Of a DNA stretch of 64,000 bases, positions 10,740 through 20,700 are shown in pieces. The position numbers and the translations under genes were made by a program. Below the pieces are notes generated by a model that worked only from the letters and a program-made list of their open reading frames with translations, did no database searches and was not told where the DNA came from. The DNA comes from Symsagittifera roscoffensis (lineage: Eukaryota; Xenacoelomorpha; Acoela; Convolutidae). Location: NCBI RefSeq assembly GCF_963678635.1, contig NC_087063.1:29586599-29650598 (forward strand). Reading direction: 5' to 3'. How positions within the stretch are numbered: position 1 is the first letter of the stretch; each line of letters begins with the position of its first letter.

Positions 10740-12116
10740 GTATTTTAATGGAACATTGCTGTTGGAAAAAAGAGGAGGTGGCATTGGCGTTTGTATAAGA
10801 AGTAACATAAATTTTCCGAGTGTCACAAAAACTCGAGTGTAAAAAATATTACAACCAAAATTCGAATTCTTCGGTTAATTCGAATACAAGTATAAGCTGT
10901 TTGTGCATAAGAGTTTTCGAAAGTAATATCAAGGACACTAAGATTTCTAAAATGATTGAAAATGCGGAGATATTCCTTCTTAAATGCGGGGATATGAAAA
11001 CAAACGAATTGAGAGCTAACTACCGTAGGAAAATCACTTAAGAGCTGTTTGGTCTGTTTATTCTATCATTTGCTGCTTCGCCAAAACAAAATACTTATAA
11101 TTCATTGTTTGATGTTTTCCAAGCATTTATAATGAAAACTGTGCAGTTGTATTACTAAAAACAGAAACAAATGATCATTTCACTGTTCAATGTGAAGCTG
11201 ACTTCAAAGTAGATATTGTGAAACAACCTCGAACACAACTTGGGTGAAGAAAACTTTAAGCAAATAATTTTTTATTTGAGAGTCTAGCTTATGTAAAAAA
11301 CTTGAAATAGAAAGATCAAGCAAAAACTTGGATTATAATATCTGCAACTCGAGTTGCGATAAACTCAAAGAATTCACAATTCAATCCGAAAACCTGAGAA
11401 AACAGCGAAAAAAACTGGGCAAATCACTGAAGCAAGAGAGACAGACTGTTACTAAAAATTTGGGTCTGATAAACCAAGAGTCCAGAGAAGAATTTTGGAA
11501 ACAAAGAAATTGAACAAATCAAGTTAAAAGGAATTTTAAGAGAGTTTATAATTAAAATAAACTCAATTGCCAATTAAAAAACGGGTGCCAATTAAAAAAC
11601 ACTTTCATTGTTTTATCTGAAATAAATTTAAAAAAAATCCAATATGCCTTAAGTTTCCGGGGATGCATGCAACAAGATTATTCCTTGCTCTGAAACAGTT
11701 GGGTACCAATTCAGTAAGCAATCCAAGCAAAAACAGAAGATAGCTCGAAACCAAAACTTTTTCTTTTTGTTCACCAAAAAATTGAAGTAAATCAAAGTAT
11801 CATACAAAATCAAACGTTTTCCCAAATAAATTACGAATGTTTGCTCTAAGAAACTGAAAACTGCTGTTGTTCCAGCACTAACAATTATCCTCAACCGTTG
11901 CGTAATGCATGTTTCTCGAGTTTTCGATTTGACTAAAATAACTCAAATCAACAAAGATTGTGATTTCTCACAAGCGAGAAACTTTAGACCCATTTCAACA
12001 AAAATTACTTCCAGTAAAGCGTTCGAGCCTTTGCTTTTTATTGGCATAACTTTTTTCTTTAAAACTTCGATCTCCGCATACAAAACATTTTCGATGTTAG
12101 AAAAAAAGTGTGATTA
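10740..12116 (+). pseudogene. Decayed non-LTR retrotransposon (LINE) with endonuclease and RT remnants
   Basis: Translated fragments in several frames carry LINE hallmarks in the right order. There is an apurinic-endonuclease-like RGGGIGVCIR at about 10773-10802 and an endonuclease C-terminal TNDHFTVQ at about 11169-11192. Pre-RT and RT fragments follow at about 11870-12000, where 'ALTIILNRC' precedes 'NFRPIS' in the frame at 11905-12117. No intact frame joins them, and many stops and shifts lie between. The catalytic YADD region is not visible. It is an old, inactive insertion. Confidence 0.55.
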
Positions 12117-12671
12117 ATTGTTGCACTAAGCAAGCTCACTCAAACTTTTTGACATTTAAACAAAAAAGTTCTAGAAACAGTATTTGATTTATAAATTTTT
12201 TTGGATTGAAAAAAGTAGTTGATCCAGTTGAGTACTGTTGTAAAAACTACACAATTTCTCCATTGGAGGGAGTTTGAATTATTTAATTAAGCCCTATTAT
12301 TGAACAAAAGAAATGAGCTTACGTTATACAATTGCACAAAAAGTTAACTTCACTTAATCCAGAAAAACAAAAGAAAACATAAATTGTGACCAAATGATGA
12401 AGGAGTGTAGTAGTGTACTTAGATTGCAAATTGATTTTCTAAGAGCACAAAAAATTACTAAAAAACTATTCTTCAACATAAACTGTATTCGATACAAAAC
12501 TTGCATCAAAATATAACTTAGAAGCTATCAAGCAAATAACATAAAATCGCAAATACAAAAAAAAATCAAGCGCGTTACAAAAAATTTTAACACATTATCA
12601 CTCTTTTAGTTTGCGGATTGGACATATCACTAAACAATCAAAACATACTTTTGAAAACTACCCGGGTTTTA
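12117..12671. other. Intergenic, nothing recognised
   Basis: AT-rich DNA following the LINE relic. It may include more decayed LINE sequence, but no motif could be identified. Confidence 0.35.
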
Positions 12672-12995
12672 TCAGTATTGCATCATCTTGCATTCTGGAT
12701 TTTTTGTTTCATTTATAAGAATAAGATGTACTTCACAACTCTCCTGCCTTTTGAGGCATCCCATGGCAGAATTCGGTTGAAATCTCCATGATGCCCTCTC
12801 AAACCTGTACTTATAAAAATTTCCTGATTTCATTTTCATGTGCACATTGGTTTGAAAACAACCTATTAAGATTATTATTACAACTGCCAGCACAAATTTA
12901 CATTGGTACAGAAGCTTAAGACCGCTTTGCAAACCTTTCAAAAAGCTAATCTTGAAGACCGAAAGGCAAATGGCTGTAATTTGACAAAACTTCAT
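12672..12995 (-). CDS. Hypothetical 107-residue single-pass membrane frame
   Basis: The frame opens at an ATG on the minus strand (12995). After a short N-terminal part it has a strong hydrophobic segment near residues 34-47 (FVLAVVIIILIGCF), then a hydrophilic, Cys-containing tail. That is a type II membrane (signal-anchor) layout. It could be the first exon of a Golgi enzyme or a chance frame. There is no splice donor before the stop and no recognised domain. Confidence 0.2.
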   Translation of the reverse strand: MKFCQITAICLSVFKISFLKGLQSGLKLLYQCKFVLAVVIIILIGCFQTNVHMKMKSGNFYKYRFERASWRFQPNSAMGCLKRQESCEVHLILINETKNPECKMMQY

Positions 12996-13149
12996 CCACA
13001 GAAAAAAGCAACTTATGGCTCTTTTAGATTTAAAAAATTATCGCTTCGCTCCGGAATTCATGATCCCACGTAAATGTGTAGTGTTGCAGTGACCCAGTCA
13101 TCAAATCAAACCAACTTAGAGGATCATTATTCAATTCAAAAATTGGTGT

Positions 13150-13680
13150 AGCTGTTTTGCGCTCATTTTTTGAACTTTTTAGATTAAAAAAAATGTTTAT
13201 ACAATTATTCTACGAAAAAAAAACTTATCTTACAACTCGTTCACCAAAAATGATTATCATATAATTTCAAACTTCATTTTTTTATGAAAAACCCGCTTAT
13301 CGTACAATTTTTCGAAAATCTAAAAATTGTATTAAAAAAATTCAGAATACTTCCTGCGGCTTTTTGAACCCAATAGAACAGCTTAGTATTGAAAAAAAAA
13401 CATTTCATTTTTCTTCGAAAAAATGTATATCATACAGTTTCCATGCACAAAAATTGTATGATACGCTTTTTTCCATCAAAAACTAAGTTCCTCAAAAGTC
13501 TCCTGATAAAGTTTTCTTTCAATAAATTTTAAATCACTAGTATAAATTCCGTTGAATGAGAGCGTTTGAAAAAAAATATATCAGTAGGGAAAAAAAGGCT
13601 TCTCATGCAACTTCTCTATATGAAAAATGTATGACAAGCAATTTTTTTCATTTGTGCAAAAAGCTTAGAAAAAATGTATT
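13150..13680. repeat. Cluster of AT-rich hairpin repeats
   Basis: Good hairpins are at 13417-13473 (GTATATCATACAGTTT / AAATTGTATGATACG around ccatgcacaa) and about 13590-13650 (GGCTTCTCATGCAAC / ATGTATGACAAGC). A looser set covers 13195-13330, where 'ttatcatataattt' and 'cttatcgtacaattttt' alternate with T or A runs. All share the word (T)TATCATACAATTT or its complement. Confidence 0.6.
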
Positions 13681-14091
13681 ATTGGGTTCAAAGTAAGTTT
13701 TTTGTTGAATTGAAGCACTTCGAAATATAAATTGAAATTTGAATACAATTTCTATAGATGATACTTGTTCAAAGAGCAGTTTTTTCATAAAATTGAACAC
13801 TTCAAAATAGTTTTTAAATTTTACTGGTTTTAATGCGACTGTAAGTTTTTTGGTTGAAGCAAATCATGAAAGAGTGTAGTCTTCTTTGTTGTGCCTCACC
13901 AATAAATCTCCTTTTTATATCTTAATGTTTTTTCAAAAACAAATGTTTTCTAAGGATACACTGAAAAAAAATTGAACTGTATTTAAATTTTTTTGTACAA
14001 TCACTTTCACGTTACGCATAATGTTTTTCCATTATAAAAGCTTATTTTATCGATTTTTTCCAAGCAAAAATTATTTCCTCAGTTTTAAGCG

Positions 14092-14131
14092 GCAATCGTG
14101 ACATTCAGGGCTCTGCCCTGATATACGATCA
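14092..14131 (-). repeat. Solo end of the dispersed TIR repeat
   Basis: The sequence from 'aatcgtgacattcagggctc' through 'tgccctgatatacgatcagtct' is a reverse-orientation match to the terminal repeat of the 47219-48288 element, including the palindromic CAGGG...CCCTG core. No partner end was found nearby. Confidence 0.55.
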
Positions 14132-14331
14132 GTCTTAATGTTGCTTTTGACTCTAAATGTTATAGGCCATGCTGAAAAACAAGCTGAGTTTTTGCAGAAT
14201 CATTCATCAACTTTTACGCAGTTTTTTTATTTGTCTGTTTTACGATATATTTTTAAATTATTTTTTCTTTAGTAGGTTGAAAACTTTGTGCTAACTGGCC
14301 GGCCTGATGTTTCTGGCAACCGGCTTACCAA

Positions 14332-14412
14332 CTGGTTGGCGTGAGAAGCACTGATGAACATGAGTTTCAGAAGGCATATCTCATGCCCACCAGTGCTTCT
14401 CACGCCAACCAG
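14332..14412. repeat. Perfect 22-bp GC-rich inverted repeat, 37-nt spacer
   Basis: Arms 14332-14353 and 14391-14412 are exact reverse complements (CTGGTTGGCGTGAGAAGCAC ...). Outer imperfect pairing (ccggctta / taagccgg-like) extends the stem. The GC content is much higher than in the surrounding DNA. Candidates are a pre-miRNA-like hairpin, a MITE core, or a cis element of an unknown mobile element. Confidence 0.85.
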
Positions 14413-14744
14413 CAGATTAACCAATAGCCGGAAGCGTCTCAGATGAAATTCACAAGTCAATGTTAGAAGTCATTTTCAGTGCGTATTTAGGATGTTCTAC
14501 ATTCTTGTTAGTTTTGCGTTTTAGATTTTACTTCTGGATGGATATAGGTAGAAGTACCGGATACAGGTGATTGAGCTGGTTTCAGCTTCGGAGTCTTTTT
14601 CCGAATTTTGTGTGCACCAGTTGATTTGCATGTTTTTTTTTCACAATTTCATTGAGTGAGGCATATTCTCGATTCTCAGCTTATCTTCTGTTTAGAAATT
14701 GTGAGCCTTATGGGATGGGTTACACCGTAAGTTTTTCCTTATTT

Positions 14745-14945
14745 GACATCAAAAAAGTCTTTTTCATACAATTTTCATATCTGGAAAATGTTTTATCTCA
14801 CAATTTTCAGATATGTAAAATTGCTTGTCGTACAACTTTCGTGTATCAAAAAATATTGATTGTAGAGATTTCATTCAATTTTCTGTACATAAGAATGTGT
14901 TTGAGATTGTATGACAAGAGATTTTTCATATGACAAAATTGTATG
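14745..14945. repeat. AT-rich hairpin repeats, second cluster
   Basis: Alternating 'TCATACAATTTTCATATC', 'TCTCACAATTTTCAGATATG' and 'GTATGACAAGAGATTTTTCATATG' words can pair with one another. They are related to the hairpins at 8641 and 13150-13680. Confidence 0.5.
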
Positions 14946-15128
14946 GTAAGTTTTGATCAACCAGGGAAACTGATGAAGCACAATTAAACATGTGAAGGAG
15001 TGAAAATGGAAAGATAATCTGTGCAATCAGAAGAGACTAATTTCATTGGAGCTGAAAACCTAAACTTAGATCTAAAACGTGCATGAAATTCCTACTTACT
15101 GTATTGTTGTTTTAATATTTTTTGTTGT

Positions 15129-15210
15129 AGAGGTTCCTAAGTCATTTGTACCCAATTAATGATTTAATTTAGTTATGATGTTTTTGGTAATTTTGCCCAA
15201 TGATGTAATA
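15129..15210 (+). repeat. Dispersed repeat, copy 2 (first copy at 9181-9258)
   Basis: A diverged match to 9181-9258 in the same orientation. It ends immediately before the SINE head at 15211. Confidence 0.45.
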
Positions 15211-15455
15211 GGGGAGCGGTGGTGAAGTGGTTACGTCTCCGCCTCTCAATCGAAAGGATGTTCGAGGCCCACCATGATCCGTGCTCGTTGCTTGAGGGTG
15301 AGGCAACATTACCCAGCCCAGAAAAATAACCAAAAAAATTGCATGCAGTTCTTAAACAGGGCAGAACAGCGGTTATCCGCGATGAGCTGCACAGCTCGCA
15401 TGTTGGTCCTTTCCATCGTGGATAAATGGTCTCAATTTAATTTTTCTATATAATA
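15211..15455 (+). mobile_element. tRNA-derived SINE
   Basis: The 5' part looks like a tRNA with an internal RNA polymerase III promoter: A-box-like TGGTGAAGTGG at 15220-15230 and B-box GTTCGAGGCC at 15260-15269, spaced as in tRNAs. A non-tRNA body of about 180 bp follows, ending in a T/A-rich tail near 15440-15455. The head does not close into a proper tRNA, so this is not a tRNA gene. Only one full copy is in the window, so copy number must be checked elsewhere. It lies about 150 bp upstream of the LTR element and is not part of it. Confidence 0.65.
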
Positions 15456-15602
15456 TCTTTTCCAGGATGTGGGAGGGAACGAAATTGATTGACTGAAGCT
15501 AAAAATGTCGTGTCTGAGGGAGAAAGTGAAGGGAGTCATTAAGTGAAAAATAACTTCTCAGAAGAGTAGTTGTCTTTTTTACTTATTTAGAGATTTCACT
15601 AA

Positions 15603-16012
15603 TGGAACCTGATCTAAACTACATTTTATGATTGGATAAATTAGATATTTTACCACTGTAAAGTATTTAATATTAACCAATCATGATCCATCTAACTAAC
15701 AACCCACTTATTTGTAAGTGCTGGAATTACTTGTAATTTCAGCACCAGAGAGATTTGAATTTAACTTAGAATTTAGTTGCCTCTCCAAAGGAACTTCAGC
15801 AGCCGCAATAAACCAGTATACCCTAGATCTATTGAGCCTAGCAGAGACTAGTTAAACAACCTGAGACTAGATAGTATAAGAGTAAGATTAGGATCGGTAT
15901 TAGACTAAGAAGTTGCACGAATCTATCCGGCCGAAAATAAGATAGCGTGACGAGCAGACGGTGTACCCTATCCGAAATTACTCTATGAGTTAACCACTTC
16001 GGTCCTAACTCA
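15603..16012 (+). repeat. 5' LTR (410 bp) of element copy 1
   Basis: It begins TGGAACCTGATC and ends CCTAACTCA. It matches 34089-34498 over the whole length with no difference noticed, and matches diverged LTRs at 42544-42953 and 48396-48779. A polyadenylation-like AATAAA is at 15807-15812 and a TATA-like TATAAG at 15875-15880. Which of these is functional is not known. Confidence 0.93.
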
Positions 16013-16014
16013 TC

Positions 16015-16032
16015 TGGTGCGACCATAAGTCT
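16015..16032 (+). promoter_or_regulatory. Primer-binding site (PBS)
   Basis: TGGTGCGACC... begins two bases after the LTR end, the standard position for a tRNA primer-binding site. The expected tRNA 3' end would be ...GGTCGCACCA. I cannot say which tRNA this is. Confidence 0.6.
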
Positions 16033-17264
16033 CAAACAAGACCTTAATAGCTTAGAATTAACCAAAAATAGATTAGAATTTAGACAAAACATTTTTAAAA
16101 TGTTATACGACGATAATTTAATCGAAACGTCTCTACGACTCAATAGATCAGAGCCAATATTCCGAACGATAACAGAACTACCCGGAATTGCAAGAAGACC
16201 TCGAACCAGAGACGACATACGACAAAGTAGAAACTTACCAAATAGTTATATGATAGTACGGCAAAAGCCAACACAGACTTTTGTATTTAGAATTTTATTA
16301 GCAATGAATTTAGATTTTCATTTGCAAACATAAAATCTTGAAGTCAATCTTCAAAATCATTTCAGGCGCTAAACAAAACTATTAATATACAATAACGATT
16401 GATAAAAAGATCTCAGATCGTTTTCCTAAAATTCTGCAGTATTATATAAAACATGTTTGGAAAATATTTATTGAAAATCAAAACAAAAATTAGTAGCATG
16501 ACAATAAACTGTTAGTAATCATAAAATCATCAGTTGTCCCAGCTTCATCACCTAAAATATAACAGCAATCATAAGCTCACTAATATCATTAAAACACTAA
16601 ATCTTTTTCTTAAACAAATTTAAACCATTTTAAACTTAAATTCACTTAATTTTAAAATCAGATCATCAAGGCTTATCCTTGGATCTTAATTAATTTTCTA
16701 TTTAATTAAATTTACAAAACTTGATCATCAAGGCCTATCCTTGGATCAAAAAGAACAATTATGTTCTCACCCACCCACTTAGCTAGTGTCTAACGACCTC
16801 AAATGTCGATTCACTATCCACCCCTTTCAAAAAACCCAAGACTAATAGAAATTTTTGAACAAAACTAATCATTCAAATTAGGATAAACAGTGAAGAACTT
16901 CGGTTATTCATCCTTCACTTGAACCCTCCTCTTACCAGACCCAGGATAAATCGTAGACTTAGTAAGTTTGAAATAGTATCTAACGAACTACTCGCGTTCT
17001 AATTATACCTGAACCTTGTGGATCGATTTATTATTCTCCAACCCTTGAACACAATCACTACCCCTAAGTAAGATTAAGTATGTTAACACCTTAGCTTATA
17101 CTAGCCACGAGAAAGTAAAAAATCATTCTTCGGAATCGATATACTTTTCTCTCCAACCCTGAACAAATAGACCCAGGTTAAGCTAACCAAAAAATCGTAA
17201 GGACTAACAATTTAAGAAAATAGAAATCATCTAACAACTTTTTGCATCCGTCATACTAAACCTT
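16033..17264 (+). other. Leader region of element copy 1
   Basis: About 1.2 kb of AT-rich leader. It holds a 77-codon frame at 16100-16333 opening with ATG, of unknown meaning, and a duplicated 25-bp stem-loop-like sequence at 16661-16685 and 16723-16747. Packaging and dimerisation signals would be expected here. The part from about 17190 is also present at the far right end of the window in copy 2. Confidence 0.5.
16661..16747 (+). repeat. Duplicated 25-bp motif in the leader
   Basis: GATCATCAAGG(C)(T/C)TATCCTTGGATC occurs at 16661-16685 and 16723-16747 with one difference. Each copy can fold by itself (CAAGG / CCTTG). Repeated stem-loops in a retroelement leader are typical of RNA packaging or dimerisation signals, but that role is only inferred. 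Confidence 0.65.
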
Positions 17265-17731
17265 ATGTCATTTAAAAATCTAGGAAACAAACAAACAATC
17301 GTTTTACACAACTGTGAAATAGATAACAAAAAATACGACCTTGTAATCACACCTCATACACAAACAGTTGGATATATTAGAACAAAACGACAAACACTAA
17401 AAAGGAAAATAATAAACAAACAAAGACAAATAACACGAAAAGATTTTCCAAAAATAGAAACGCATTTTCAGAATCAGAAGCCAGCAATTTAGACGAACTT
17501 TATAAATTAAAAGAATCTATAGATAAAAATTGCCCCATTCACGATCAATTATATTTTTCCGACTCAGAAATAACTTCAAATTCATCAAAAAGAGGAAAAA
17601 GAAGAATAAAAAAGCAATATAAACACAAACCAGTACATTTATATAATTGGAATCAACCAATCAGACATATCGATATTTACCTATTAACAGTCATTAAACG
17701 AAAAAATGAGCCAAACACACACTCCAAGTGA
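17265..17731 (+). pseudogene. ORF0: small basic pre-gag protein, frame broken once
   Basis: An ATG at 17265 opens a frame that, after a one-base loss near 17440-17450, continues in the +2 frame to TGA at 17729-17731. The total corresponds to about 155 residues. The product is strongly basic, with several Lys/Arg clusters (for example KRGKRR near the C-terminal third) like a nuclear-localisation or RNA-binding signal. A Ser/Glu/Asp patch lies between them. There is no membrane segment and no family was recognised. Copy 2 has the same frame at 63460-63922, intact at the point where copy 1 is broken and broken elsewhere. So the ancestral frame was open and ended by overlapping gag by 26 nt. A regulatory (Tat/Rev-like) or nucleic-acid-binding role is possible but not shown. 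Confidence 0.6.
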
Positions 17732-20700
17732 AGATAGTCCAGATAATGACGATATCTACCCCTTCTTCGTAGATGCTCCCAATGATAGAGGGCAGCATAT
17801 ACTTTGCAAGAATTTACTCCTAAATTTATTTGAACCCGGAATCAGCCCATGTAAAGCAGAGTTCCCAGATGTAAAGATCAAAAGACAAATTATTGAACAT
17901 TATCTGAAAGATATATGTAATTTAACACAACAATATGGAATCTACACCATAGAATTCAGCTCACCAAACCCGAATCACCGCAAATATGTAATTCAAACAG
18001 ACGACCTTGATTTAGAATTTTCAAAAGTATTCTCAGAATACATAAAAAGCATACAATATCATAACTCAGAAAGAGCAAACTCCATATTCACTAATGAAGT
18101 TTTTGCCATTATATATAGTTATATCTCAATATTAGAAAACGAAATCCCAATCCCAAGTGTCTCACCGACAGAGACATCTAAACATATAAGGGTACGATAT
18201 GAAATCACACTATCTTCAACTTTTCTACATATAATTAAAGACAATTTCACTAAAGATGATGTTTCACAACATACAAAACATGACTTACAAAAAAATTTGG
18301 CATGGTTTATAATAGATTATTTCACACATAATATAGATTTAATTTCACAAGCAAAAAAAAATTTCAGACCTCAAAATTCAAACGATGATACCGCCATCAC
18401 AGAACAGTCAGACTACGTTTGGGACCCCGAATGGTCTCATTATGCATTTATAAATATCCCACAATCAATTGCAAGTCAAGCAATAAGTACAATATCTTAT
18501 ACAAGAGATTATGTAAGAGTAGTACCATTAACCATTGATGCAACACCATTAAACTATAATACATTTCTACCGGATACGCGAAATAACAGCTTAAACTCGA
18601 CCGTCATACACAATGAAAACTTTAATGGAACTAGGAATCTCACTCAACAAGATATTCAGACACCATCACACTTCATAAATGAAGAAATTGTCCAAACAAC
18701 AACAACGACACAACAAAGTATTTCACCAATACGTCCAAATTTAACAACACCAAGAAATACAAACACTTCACTAGCACAGGTAACCTTACAATCAACCGTT
18801 AAACCTTCGGTTGCTCCAAAATATTCACAAATGGATTATCAAACATATAGACCCATGACAATACCGTCAAAAACACGCAGAACGTTCACAAGAAACAATT
18901 TTGCGGAACACAATTATAATTACACACATTCATCAAAAACAAACTATTCCCCCCGAAAAAATAATAATAATCAGATAAGATCTCGCTATTGGGATAATCC
19001 AATGGCAACAACCAACTCAGTAAATTTTCAAACTAATTCACATCCTCCACAGGATCGTAGTGAAAATTACCCATTCTTTCAAGAGAATAAAAATAAAAAA
19101 CAAGCACCTCATCAAACGGATTACCTATCCTCTGATGATGATTATTTACAACCAGATATATTTGCACCATATACTCAAGAATATCGTGGACAAGGAGTGC
19201 AAAAACCATATACATATCATAGAATTTTTTCACCACATCAAATAGATACACAAAATCAACAACCAATACAAATGCAAAACCCAATTAATACACAATCTTT
19301 TCAACCAACTCAGCCACAAAACCCAATGATTACACACTCGTATCAACCAACACAAATGCAAAATGAAATACCACTTCCATATTACCTTCAACAACACGAA
19401 ATAACAAAAAATCAACTTTCGAATTTTTCACAAATGCCAAATGCAGCAGAATCATTACAAATGACAATGAATCCATACCTTATGGGTGGATCATCAATAA
19501 CATCAAACAAACCATTAATGGTATTCACAGGAACAGACCCTGAATATTCTGTAGAAGATTATTTAAATGCAGTAACAGCAAATTTAATTTTAAATATAGG
19601 ACCTGAACCAATTAATACGCCACTACATCAAAACTGGATACATCGACGCACAGCGTTGATACAGACAACCCTAGACGGCGCAGCCCAAAAATGGTTTTCA
19701 GTATTGCCTATAGAAATAAAATCAAACTGGAAAAGATTTACACAAGTATTTTCAAAAATGTTTGACTCCGAGAGAAACAAACAACAACAAAGAGTTTTAT
19801 GTAATGAAATTCGCAGATTACCAAATGAAACCATCAAACAATTAGCAGTACGTAACGAAACACTAGTTCGAAAAGCATATTCATTAAATACACACGACTA
19901 TAAAAACACAAAAATGACAGAAATCTTAATGATGACCTTAACACCTCAATTAAGGAAAGTAGCAATAAAAAAGAGAGCATCCCATCCCTCCTCAATTCGA
20001 GAGCCCGATTTAGATTTTCGAAAACTAGTAGACAAACTAGAGCAAGCGGAAATCACAATGAAACTTGAAGAAACAGAAAATCTGAAATTACAATATGTTA
20101 ACCGAATTGAAACAAATACCACAAATATCAATAATATACAGGAATCAGATACAGACCTCGTTGAAAAAATCACTGAAATACTCAATATTTATGAAAAACA
20201 CGCAAACTTTAAAGGCAAACCATCTTTCAAAAAATGGTGTAATTATTGCCGACGATACGGACATAGTATTTCTGAATGTAGACAAAAACAACAGGACAAT
20301 CAAAACAAACCTCAAAAATATAAAGAACCAAATAAATCATTCTATCAGTACATGAAAAAAGATCAAAATCTACCAAACAAAAATGTATACAGCAACAACA
20401 GTTCAGGAAAACCACTTCCGAACAATACCAATTACACGAGAACTCAATCACCATATAACTCAAGTTATAGAGGAAGATCACCAGAACGAAGAAATACACA
20501 AAATTCGTCACAAAATCATTATAATAGACCAAATAGTCGAAATAACAACTCCAGATCAAATTCGAGTACAACACAATTTGTTTCTAGATCTAATTCCCAA
20601 TCAAGGAATAATTACTATCCAAACAATCAATCACGAAACTCATCATACAAAAGAAATAGAAACTACTCCAATAATCGAAATAGAAGTTATTCAAACAACC

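Larger units (their letters stand above)
12996..14331. other. Intergenic, rich in AT hairpins
   Basis: No gene seen. Several hairpins of the 'ATCATACAATTT...AAATTGTATGAT' family occur, listed separately, as does a solo TIR-repeat end at 14092. Confidence 0.4.

Noticed and set aside
15211..15283. tRNA gene
   Set aside because: It has A- and B-boxes, but the acceptor and anticodon stems do not close, and a SINE body follows.
15838..16218. Minus-strand frames within the LTR (also at 34324-34509)
   Set aside because: Antisense to the LTR, no motif, present simply because the LTR is repeated.
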